From: Bog-375 sp049698695
GTDB lineage: Bacteria; Acidobacteriota; Terriglobia; Bryobacterales; Bryobacteraceae
Length of the DNA stretch: 64,000 bases
Reading direction: 5' to 3'
Assembly (NCBI GenBank): GCA_049698695.1
Contig: JBAVYH010000216.1
Coordinates: 11,095 to 75,094, forward strand
A program made the position numbers and the translations under genes. Position 1 is the stretch's first letter. Every line of letters starts with the position of its first letter. The notes beneath the pieces were generated by a model, which saw nothing but the letters and a program-made list of their open reading frames with translations, was not told where the DNA came from and did no database searches. Of the stretch, positions 42,605-49,703 are shown one piece after another.

Positions 42605-42610
42605 TATAAT
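42605..42610 (+). promoter_or_regulatory. -10 box for the PD-(D/E)xK gene
   Basis: A perfect TATAAT ends 10 nt before the ATG at 42621, giving a predicted leader of about 4 nt. Confidence 0.5.
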
Positions 42611-42620
42611 CCGGTTTCCG

Positions 42621-44123
42621 ATGCCACCAGAACGGCGGGCGGCGAGCCGGGGCGGGGAAGAAGCCCGTGCCGCCATCGAAACGTTTCTCGAAGGCGCGCG
42701 GCAGCCGGCGCTGCTGGAGCCGGGCGAAGAACTGCTGCCGCTCAGCGACGGCAACTTCGCCATCGAGCTGCGTGGCGCTCGTCTCACATTGCAGGCCTGG
42801 GACCGCACGCGCAACCTGACGCGGCGGGTCACCGGCGTCGGCGAGGCTTCGGCCGGGCGGCTGGAGATGGCGGTGGAGCGATTCGCGCGGCGCGAAGGGC
42901 GCATGTACCTGCTCGATCTGGCGCGCCGCTCGGGCGCCGAGATGGGCCGGCGCAGCGGACGGCTGGTCTTTCGCGAACGCTTCCGGCTGTTTCTGCGGCG
43001 CCAGTTTCCGGAGTGGACGCTGGCCGAGCTGTCGACCGAGCCGAACCTGGAGCACAGCCTCTCGCCGGCGTTCCCGCGCGCGTTTCTGCGCCACGGGCAG
43101 CACGCCTGGGCGGCCATCGCCTGCCCGCCGGAAGGCGACGCGGCCGGCGTGGTGTCGTTCGGCTTGATCTGGCTTGCGTATTTGCGGCGGCGCGAACGCC
43201 GGGTAACGGTGGAGGGCCTGGCGCTGTACCTGCCCCAGGGCCACGAAGGCGCCGCCGCCCTGCGCCTGCTTTGCCTCGATCCCACCGCTGCTCGGTTCGA
43301 GCTGTTTCGTTACTCGGGCGAGGATTTCGTGGCGCCGGTGGACCCGCGCGACCACGGCAATCTGGATACACGCCTGGAACCGTTTCGCCGCCCGGCGCCC
43401 GGCGCGGCTGCCCGCTGGCAGGGAATCGCCGCGCTTCCCGGCGTCGAGCAAGTCGTCAAGAGCGGAGGCCGCGTCGGCCTCCGGGTGCGCGGCCTGGAGT
43501 TTGCCGAGTTGGACGGCGAGGACCTCTCGTTCGGGCTGGGCCAGCGTCATCCGGCCGGCGAGCATGACGTCGCAGCCATCGAACGCGTGGCTGAGGAGCT
43601 GGAGCGCGTGCGATCGCCCCAGTCGGCGGACCGCGACCACCCGCTCTACCGTCAGTACCCGGAAGCGTGGCTGGAATCGCAAGCCCGCGCGCATATACAG
43701 ATCCTGGATGCCACGCTGCGGCCCGAGCCGGTCTATGGACAGGTGCCCGCGTTCGCCGGCGGGGAGCGCGGCATCCTGGACCTGCTGGCGGTGAATCATG
43801 CCGGCCGGCTGGCGGTGGTGGAGCTGAAAGCGTCGGCCGATCTGCACCTGCCCCTGCAGGCGCTCGATTACTGGATCCGGGTGAAGTGGCACCTGGACCG
43901 GCGGGAATTTGGGCCAGCCGGTTACTTTCCCGGCGTCGAGCTGGACCCCAGCCCGCCGCGGCTGCTGCTGGTGGCGCCATCGCTCGAATTCCATCCCGCC
44001 ACCGAAACCATCCTCGAATTCTTCTCGCCCGCAATCGATGTGGAGCGAGTCGGGATCGGAGTAGAATGGCGGAAGGGCTTGCAGGTGATGTTCCGCCTCG
44101 CCGGCTCCGAACGCCCCCGCTGA
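42621..44123 (+). CDS. PD-(D/E)xK-type nuclease-like protein
   Basis: A 500-residue soluble protein of unknown function. Its last third has the restriction-endonuclease-like core: Asp387 in GILDLLAVNH, then Glu401-x-Lys403 in VVELKASADLHLP, followed by an amphipathic helix and YWIRVKWHL. The first two thirds (Arg-rich, with ARRSGAEMGRRSGRLVFRER) are not recognised and may bind nucleic acid. No signal peptide. A downstream gene starts 5 nt after the stop and is probably co-transcribed. A DNA repair or defence role is possible but unproven. Confidence 0.72.
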   Translation: MPPERRAASRGGEEARAAIETFLEGARQPALLEPGEELLPLSDGNFAIELRGARLTLQAWDRTRNLTRRVTGVGEASAGRLEMAVERFARREGRMYLLDLARRSGAEMGRRSGRLVFRERFRLFLRRQFPEWTLAELSTEPNLEHSLSPAFPRAFLRHGQHAWAAIACPPEGDAAGVVSFGLIWLAYLRRRERRVTVEGLALYLPQGHEGAAALRLLCLDPTAARFELFRYSGEDFVAPVDPRDHGNLDTRLEPFRRPAPGAAARWQGIAALPGVEQVVKSGGRVGLRVRGLEFAELDGEDLSFGLGQRHPAGEHDVAAIERVAEELERVRSPQSADRDHPLYRQYPEAWLESQARAHIQILDATLRPEPVYGQVPAFAGGERGILDLLAVNHAGRLAVVELKASADLHLPLQALDYWIRVKWHLDRREFGPAGYFPGVELDPSPPRLLLVAPSLEFHPATETILEFFSPAIDVERVGIGVEWRKGLQVMFRLAGSERPR

Positions 44124-44128
44124 TTCTT

Positions 44129-45034
44129 ATGTTGACCTTACTAAAACAGGCGCGGAGCGCGCTGGCCCTGCTCAATCCGGAAGAAGTCCGCAGGCGCGCC
44201 GGCCGGCCGGTGACGGTCGGGCTGGTGGCGTCGAGCGACCCCGCATACGCAGGCCTCGAAGATCTTCTGGCCAGCGGCGGCGGGCTGCGCGAATTCGTTT
44301 TCCGGGCCGGCCGCCCGAACGCTCCGGAACGCGTCGATCTGGTGATTTGCGAAGCCGGCGTGGACGCGCCGGCGGGTGCTTACGCCCTCGATCCAGCCAA
44401 GCCCGGCGACACCCTGGCCGAGATCGCCCGGCAACGGCAAGACGTGGCACTGGCGCTGGCACGGCGCCATCCCGTATTTCGCCGCGCGGTAGTGGACCAC
44501 ACCATTCAGACCGTGGCAGGCGAAAACGCCCTCTTCGCCGTCGCCACCGCGCTGCCGGACGTGGTACCCAACCTGATCGAAATTCCCTGGGCGTTGGGCG
44601 AATGGGCCTCCGACACCACCTTCCTCACCGCTAACCAGTTCCGCATGGCGTTCCTGATCGCCGCCGCGTGCGGCAAACCGGTGGGCTTCGGCGAGCAGAA
44701 GCTGGAGATTCTTTCGATTGGCGCCGGCGCGTTTGGCTGGCGGGCCCTGGCGCGCGAACTGGCGGGCAAGATTCCGTTTGGCGGCGGGTTGATTCCCAAA
44801 GGCGCCATTGCCTACGCCGGTACGTACCTGGTGGGCAAAGGGCTGGAGCGGCTGCACGCAGGCCAAGGCCGGCTGGGACGGCGGCAGCGGAAGGAAATCT
44901 ACCGGCAGGGCATCGAGCATGGCAGGGCCGTAGCAAGTTCGGCCTTGCGCTACGGCGGGCAGCAGCGGGCGGAAAGCGGAGATGCGGGACCGGCGAGCTT
45001 AAAGGCTCGTCCTGCCAGCGAAAAATCGGTGTAA
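44129..45034 (+). CDS. DUF697-like membrane-associated protein
   Basis: A 301-residue protein. After a soluble N-terminal part with a Rossmann-like start (RRAGRPVTVGLVASSDPAYA, then DLVICEAGVDAP), the C-terminal part has two hydrophobic segments (ENALFAVATALPDVVPNLIE and FRMAFLIAAACGKPVGFG) and a Gly-rich hairpin (AGKIPFGGGLIPKGAIAYAG), a pattern like that of the DUF697/YcjF C-terminal domain linked to small GTPases. No P-loop is visible. It follows the nuclease-like gene closely; a joint role is inference. Confidence 0.6.
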   Translation: MLTLLKQARSALALLNPEEVRRRAGRPVTVGLVASSDPAYAGLEDLLASGGGLREFVFRAGRPNAPERVDLVICEAGVDAPAGAYALDPAKPGDTLAEIARQRQDVALALARRHPVFRRAVVDHTIQTVAGENALFAVATALPDVVPNLIEIPWALGEWASDTTFLTANQFRMAFLIAAACGKPVGFGEQKLEILSIGAGAFGWRALARELAGKIPFGGGLIPKGAIAYAGTYLVGKGLERLHAGQGRLGRRQRKEIYRQGIEHGRAVASSALRYGGQQRAESGDAGPASLKARPASEKSV

Positions 45035-45088
45035 ACACCAGGGCCGCGGCGAGCGTCGTACAATGAGAAGGAACTGCAAGGGATAGCT

Positions 45089-46096
45089 ATGCGTTGGTTA
45101 TCGACTGTATTGGCACTCGCTCTGGCCACCGCGGCTTCGGCGGACGTAATTACACTGAAGAGCGGCCGCGTCATCAACGGCACCTATTTGGGCGGCACGG
45201 CGCACCAGGTGAAGGTCGAGGTCGCCGGCGCGGTCGAAACTCTCGATGTGGCGGACATATACCGCATCGAGTTTTCCGGCGGGGCACCCGCCGCAGTGGA
45301 TTCCGACCATCCCACGCTGCGCCGCGCGCCGGACTCCGGTGCGGATTCGGGCGCACCCACGCTGCGCCGCGCGCCAGACTCCGGTGCGGATTCGGGCGCA
45401 CCCACGCTGCACCGCGCGCCGGACTCCGGTGCGGATTCGGGCACGCCGACACTGCACCGCGCGCCGGACGCCGCGGCCGATGCCGAATCGAGCCAGCCCG
45501 CGCCGCGCCGCAGCGATACCGGGCCCGCCGTCGCTATCCTGAAGCCGGGCGAGGAGCCCTCGGTTTCTTCCCGTCCCGCGCCCGCGCCGCCGCCGATTGT
45601 CCTGCCGGAGGGCACTAACTTCGTGGTGCGGATGATCGACGCCGTGGATTCCGACAAAGTATCCGTGGGCCAGAATTACAACGCAGCGCTGGATGAGCCC
45701 GTGGCGATTGACGGCCAGACCGTCATCCCGCGGGGCGCGGACGTGGTGGTCAAGCTGGTGAACGCCAAGGACGCCGGCAAGTTCACCGGCCGCGCCGAAC
45801 TTACCCTGGCGCTCTGGACAGTTCAGGTAAACGGCAAGGTGGTGGACGTGAATACGCAAACCGTCACGCGGACAAGCGATTCGCGGGGCCAGAGGACCGG
45901 CGCCATGGCCGCAGGAGGCGCGATTGTGGGAGCGGTGATTGGCGGCATTGCCGGCGGCGGAAAGGGCGCCGCCATCGGCGCGGGCGCGGGCGGCGCGGCG
46001 GGAGCCGGCGCCGAGGCTGCCACCAAGGGCCCACGTGTCAAGATCCCGGCGGAAACACGCCTTACCTTCGTGCTCGATAACGCAGTGACCATATAG
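45089..46096 (+). CDS. Exported glycine-zipper protein with tandem repeats
   Basis: A 335-residue protein with a signal peptide (about 1-18, ending ASA). A short beta-domain (ITLKSGRVINGTYLGGTAHQ) is followed by four copies of a 15-residue unit (core PTLRRAPDSGADSGA, about 75-130), encoded by near-identical 45-nt DNA repeats. A second beta-domain (VVRMIDAVDSDKVSVGQNYN, GADVVVKLVNAKDAGKFTGR) precedes a glycine-zipper helix pair (AAGGAIVGAVIGGIAGGGKG). It is likely an envelope or outer-membrane-associated protein. TACAAT at 45059-45064 is a possible -10 box. Confidence 0.8.
   Translation: MRWLSTVLALALATAASADVITLKSGRVINGTYLGGTAHQVKVEVAGAVETLDVADIYRIEFSGGAPAAVDSDHPTLRRAPDSGADSGAPTLRRAPDSGADSGAPTLHRAPDSGADSGTPTLHRAPDAAADAESSQPAPRRSDTGPAVAILKPGEEPSVSSRPAPAPPPIVLPEGTNFVVRMIDAVDSDKVSVGQNYNAALDEPVAIDGQTVIPRGADVVVKLVNAKDAGKFTGRAELTLALWTVQVNGKVVDVNTQTVTRTSDSRGQRTGAMAAGGAIVGAVIGGIAGGGKGAAIGAGAGGAAGAGAEAATKGPRVKIPAETRLTFVLDNAVTI
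45305..45472 (+). repeat. 45-nt in-frame tandem repeat
   Basis: About 3.7 copies of a 45-nt unit (core CACGCTGCGCCGCGCGCC and GACTCCGGTGCGGATTCGGG), with the first three nearly identical. Each encodes 15 residues, so changes in copy number keep the frame. Confidence 0.85.
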
Positions 46097-46323
46097 CGCC
46101 GCGGGCAATCGACCGGGATTGTAGGTTCGATCGATTCTGGTCTTCGCCAGCCAGCAGCCAATGTTACAGATTCACCGCTTTGAGGGTATTATCGTTCACC
46201 TGACTTTGCGGGTAATGTTTAACGGTAAGTCTCCCCGCATGATTGTTTATAGAAATTTATAGGAGAATGCATGATTAACGCTACGATGTAATCAGTACTC
46301 TCATTACGTACAGAAACACCGCC
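46097..46323. other. AT-rich intergenic region
   Basis: This gap has much lower GC than its surroundings, especially 46160-46320. It holds TTTATAGAAATTTATAGGAG (46246-46265), an AGGAG 5 nt before an ATG (46271) that opens a frame of only five or six codons ending at TAA. No larger gene is visible. It may be a promoter and leader for the small gene at 46324. Confidence 0.4.
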
Positions 46324-46569
46324 ATGCGGACGCATTATTTCCCTCGGGGACTTCGGATTTCGCAGGACCTGATGTTACTGACGGCCAGACAACTTGCCAG
46401 GGACAATGCGGCTTTGTGCGAAGAAGTGAAGCAGCTCAAAGCGGCAGTCAATGTCTACCGCGAGCTTGCCATGATGAAGGGCCCGGTAGAGCGAGAGGGT
46501 TCGTCCTTGGTCAAGGTGAGGATCGTGAGAAGCAGACCCGACGATATCCGCCGAAGCAGCGTCGCATAG
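46324..46569 (+). CDS. Small basic hypothetical protein with coiled coil
   Basis: An 81-residue product. Residues about 20-50 (ARQLARDNAALCEEVKQLKA) form a leucine-rich coiled coil; the C-terminal third is basic (KVRIVRSRPDDIRRSS). No ribosome-binding site is visible before the ATG. It could be a small DNA-associated protein or a remnant of a transposase-like gene. Low support beyond the open frame and a plausible structure. Confidence 0.4.
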   Translation: MRTHYFPRGLRISQDLMLLTARQLARDNAALCEEVKQLKAAVNVYRELAMMKGPVEREGSSLVKVRIVRSRPDDIRRSSVA

Positions 46570-46741
46570 TCCCCGACAATCGAGTCCCCGGCGCCGGTTG
46601 CCATCGTTCCCGCACACCGTCCTGACCGCTCTATCTGCGGTGCGTTTTCACATCAGGGTAAACGCTGCGCGCGGCGCAGGATTACGCGCTACTTTCTCCA
46701 GGGCACCGGGTTATCATCAGCATGCACTTCTCGAGGGGCTT

Positions 46742-48310
46742 ATGAAGCAGCTTCTTTCAATCGCCGCAATCACCGCTCTGGCGGCGCTCTACCCCGCTGC
46801 CGGCCAGACCACGCCCCCGACAATGAGCGACGGGGCCGCCGGCCGTTTCCTCGACCAGGCCACCTGGGGACCTACACCGGCCTCCATCGCGCAACTGCAA
46901 CAGATGGGCATCGACGCCTGGCTGGCGGCGCAGTTTAAGTTGAACACCTCCGACCTGCCGGATCAGCCTATCCTGAATTCGGCCGGAAAGTCGAACCGGG
47001 ATCTGACTCCGGTGCAGCGGGCGTTTTTTGCTAACGCGGTCAATGGGCAGGATCAACTGCGGCAACGCGTGGCGTTCGCCCTGTCGGAGATCTTCGTGGT
47101 CTCGGCGGTGCAGGTGAAACCCGCTTATGCGATGCCCCCTTACTGGCGGATCTTTCGCGATAACGCGTTCGGCAACTTCCGCAGCATCATCAAGGCGGTC
47201 ACGCTAAGCCCGGCCATGGGGGCCTATCTCAATATGGCCAATAACAATAAGGGAGACCCCGCCAAGGGTACGTCGGCCAATGAGAACTACGCTCGCGAGC
47301 TGATGCAGTTATTCACGCTGGGCCTGACCCAGCTCCATCTCGACGGCAGCCCGGTGCTCGATGCCAGCGGCAACCCGGTTCCCACTTACGACCAGGCGGA
47401 AGTCACCAGCCAGGCCAAGATGCTGACCGGCTGGACGTTTGCCACCGCGCCCGGCGCCAGCCCCAAGAACAATAACCCGGCTTACTACTACGGCCAAATG
47501 ATCGCGGTGGAAGCCGAGCACGACACCAGCGCCAAAACCATTTTCGGCGGCATCCAGATTCCGGCCGGCCAGACAGCAGAACAGGACCTGGATTCGCTGC
47601 TGGACGCTTTGATGGCGCAACCCACCATGGCGCCGTTCGTCTGCCAGCAACTGATCCAGCACCTGGTCACCAGCAATCCAAGCCCGGCCTACATCGAGAG
47701 CGTGGCGACCGTGTTCGAGGACAACGGCGAAGGAGTCAGCGGCGACATGCGGGCGGTAATCAGGGCGATTCTCACCGACCCGGAAGCGCGCGCCGGCGAC
47801 GATTCCACTGCCGCGCCCAACCCTGGCTTCGGGCACCTGCGCGAGCCGGTGCTGTTCATGGCCAACCTGCTGCGCGGCCTGAATGCCACGCTTGGCTCCG
47901 CCAGCACGATCTACAACGACGCCAACCTGATGGGGCAGGACCTCTTCTACGCACCCAGTGTGTTCAGCTATTTTTCGCCGCTCTACCGGATCTCGAGCGG
48001 GCAGCTCGCGCCCGAGTTCCAGCTTTATTCGACGCAATCCGCGGCGGAGCGGGCCGATATCGTCAACACCGCGCTCTACGGGCACCTGGACAAAAGCACC
48101 ACCGTCGATCTCACGCCGTTCGCCAGTTACGGCAATGACGTGAGCGGGCTGGTCGATTACGCCAGCTATGTTTTCCTGCACCACACCATGCCGCCGGGAC
48201 TGCTGGAGCAAGCCTCGGCCGCGGCCGAAGCGGCGGCCACCCCTATGGCGAGAGCCCAGGCGGTTCTTTACCTGGTGCTGACCTCGAGCGACTACCAGGT
48301 GATTCAGTAA
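46742..48310 (+). CDS. Exported DUF1800 protein
   Basis: A 522-residue protein with a signal peptide (about 1-21, ending AAGQ). GAAGRFLDQATWGPTPASIA is the conserved opening of DUF1800 proteins, with NENYARELMQLFTLGLTQLH and the FSYFSPLYRIS segment further on. The family is almost always encoded next to a DUF1501 protein, as here, in Acidobacteria and Planctomycetes. Molecular role unknown. The ATG at 46742 was chosen for the signal peptide and for AGGGG upstream. Confidence 0.9.
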   Translation: MKQLLSIAAITALAALYPAAGQTTPPTMSDGAAGRFLDQATWGPTPASIAQLQQMGIDAWLAAQFKLNTSDLPDQPILNSAGKSNRDLTPVQRAFFANAVNGQDQLRQRVAFALSEIFVVSAVQVKPAYAMPPYWRIFRDNAFGNFRSIIKAVTLSPAMGAYLNMANNNKGDPAKGTSANENYARELMQLFTLGLTQLHLDGSPVLDASGNPVPTYDQAEVTSQAKMLTGWTFATAPGASPKNNNPAYYYGQMIAVEAEHDTSAKTIFGGIQIPAGQTAEQDLDSLLDALMAQPTMAPFVCQQLIQHLVTSNPSPAYIESVATVFEDNGEGVSGDMRAVIRAILTDPEARAGDDSTAAPNPGFGHLREPVLFMANLLRGLNATLGSASTIYNDANLMGQDLFYAPSVFSYFSPLYRISSGQLAPEFQLYSTQSAAERADIVNTALYGHLDKSTTVDLTPFASYGNDVSGLVDYASYVFLHHTMPPGLLEQASAAAEAAATPMARAQAVLYLVLTSSDYQVIQ

Positions 48311-48323
48311 AGGAGCCAAGCAG

Positions 48324-49664
48324 ATGTTTTCGCGCCGTGGATTCATTCGCATCGGAGCCGCCTCGGTAGGCACGCTGGCGCTCCGCCCGTTCGGCCTGCT
48401 GCCGGCCATGGCAGCGAGCAGCTCCAACTACCGCGCCCTGGTCTGCGTGTTCCTGTTCGGCGGCAACGATTCCAACAACAGCGTGATTCCGCTCGACGAC
48501 GCGGACTACCAGGCATACCAGTCGGCGCGCGGCGCCCTGGGCCTGGCCACCAGCTCGCTGGTTCAGGTGAGCGATGCGACCGGCGCGCCCTACGGCTTCC
48601 ACTCGCTGCTCACCGAGCTTGCGTCGCTGTTTAGCAGCAAGCAACTGGCTGTGGTGGCCAACGTCGGTCCGCTGGTGGCGCCGCTGACTCGCGCGCAGTA
48701 CCAGGCGCAGCAGGGCTTGATTCCGTCCAACCTCTTCTCTCACGCCGATCAACAGTTGGAATGGCAGACGTCTGTCGCGCAGGGCAACAGCCCAACCGGT
48801 TGGAGCGGCCGGGCCGCCGATTACATCACGGCGCAGAAGATCAATTCCTCTTCGTTCCCGGTCTTCATGTCGATGGCGGGCAACGTGCTTCAGGGCGCGG
48901 GGGCGAACACGCAACTGGTGGCGGTGGCGCCGGGCCAATCCTTGCAGCTTGCCGGCTTCAACAGCTCCGCCGCTTCCCAAGCGCGCTGGAACGCGCTCAA
49001 CAGCCTGATCTCGACCGATAGCGGCGTCGCGCTGGTGCAAGCGGCCAACAACACGCTGGCCAACAGCATCAGCGATGCCAAGGCGCTGACCGACGCGCTG
49101 AGCAAGTCCACCCCGCTCAAGACGCAGTTTCCCAAGACCACGCTGGCGGCGCAGCTTCAGCAGGTGGCCGAGATCATCCAGGTGCAGGCCGATCTGGGAA
49201 TGAGCCGGCAGATCTTTTTCTGCTCGCTTGGCGGCTTCGACACTCACACCGCCGAACTGTCGACGCACGACCAGCTCTACCCGCAGGTAAGCCAGGCGCT
49301 GGCTGCATTCTACGATGCCACTGAGGAACTGGGCGTGGCGGACAGCGTCACCACCTTCACCGAATCCGATTTCAATCGTACCCTGCAGCCCACCTCCGGT
49401 TACGGCAGCGACCATGCCTGGGGCGGCCATCACTTCGTGCTCGGGGGCGCGGTCCAGGGAGGGAAGATCTTCGGCAAGTTTCCGTCGTTGCAATTGGGCG
49501 GGCCGGACGATACCGACGTGCGGGGGCGATGGATACCCACCACTGCGATCGATCAGTACGGCGCCACGCTCTGCTCCTGGTTCGGCATCCCCGGCTCCGG
49601 CCTGGCCGGCGTGTTTCCGAACCTCGCCAACTTCCCGACGGCCGATCTTGGCTTCCTGGGCTGA
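48324..49664 (+). CDS. Tat-exported DUF1501 protein
   Basis: A 446-residue protein. MFSRRGFIRIGAASVGTLAL carries a twin-arginine signal (RRGF), so it is probably folded before export. The core has FLFGGNDSNNSVIPL at the start and an alkaline-phosphatase/sulfatase-like pattern with FCSLGGFDTHTAEL, TFTESDFNRTL and SDHAWGGHHFVLGG, which match DUF1501. It follows the DUF1800 gene by 13 nt. Metal binding is plausible from these Asp/His blocks; the activity is not known. Confidence 0.9.
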   Translation: MFSRRGFIRIGAASVGTLALRPFGLLPAMAASSSNYRALVCVFLFGGNDSNNSVIPLDDADYQAYQSARGALGLATSSLVQVSDATGAPYGFHSLLTELASLFSSKQLAVVANVGPLVAPLTRAQYQAQQGLIPSNLFSHADQQLEWQTSVAQGNSPTGWSGRAADYITAQKINSSSFPVFMSMAGNVLQGAGANTQLVAVAPGQSLQLAGFNSSAASQARWNALNSLISTDSGVALVQAANNTLANSISDAKALTDALSKSTPLKTQFPKTTLAAQLQQVAEIIQVQADLGMSRQIFFCSLGGFDTHTAELSTHDQLYPQVSQALAAFYDATEELGVADSVTTFTESDFNRTLQPTSGYGSDHAWGGHHFVLGGAVQGGKIFGKFPSLQLGGPDDTDVRGRWIPTTAIDQYGATLCSWFGIPGSGLAGVFPNLANFPTADLGFLG

Positions 49665-49703
49665 ATTCGAAGCTGTAGCACACGGGGGCGCGCTGGCCGT
49701 GCG

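Noticed and set aside
45305..45472. CRISPR-like array
   Set aside because: Units are contiguous 45-nt coding repeats without spacers, and there are no cas genes.
45098..46108. 336-codon minus-strand frame opposite the glycine-zipper gene
   Set aside because: The 45-nt repeat keeps several frames open on both strands; only the plus strand has a signal peptide and plausible domains.
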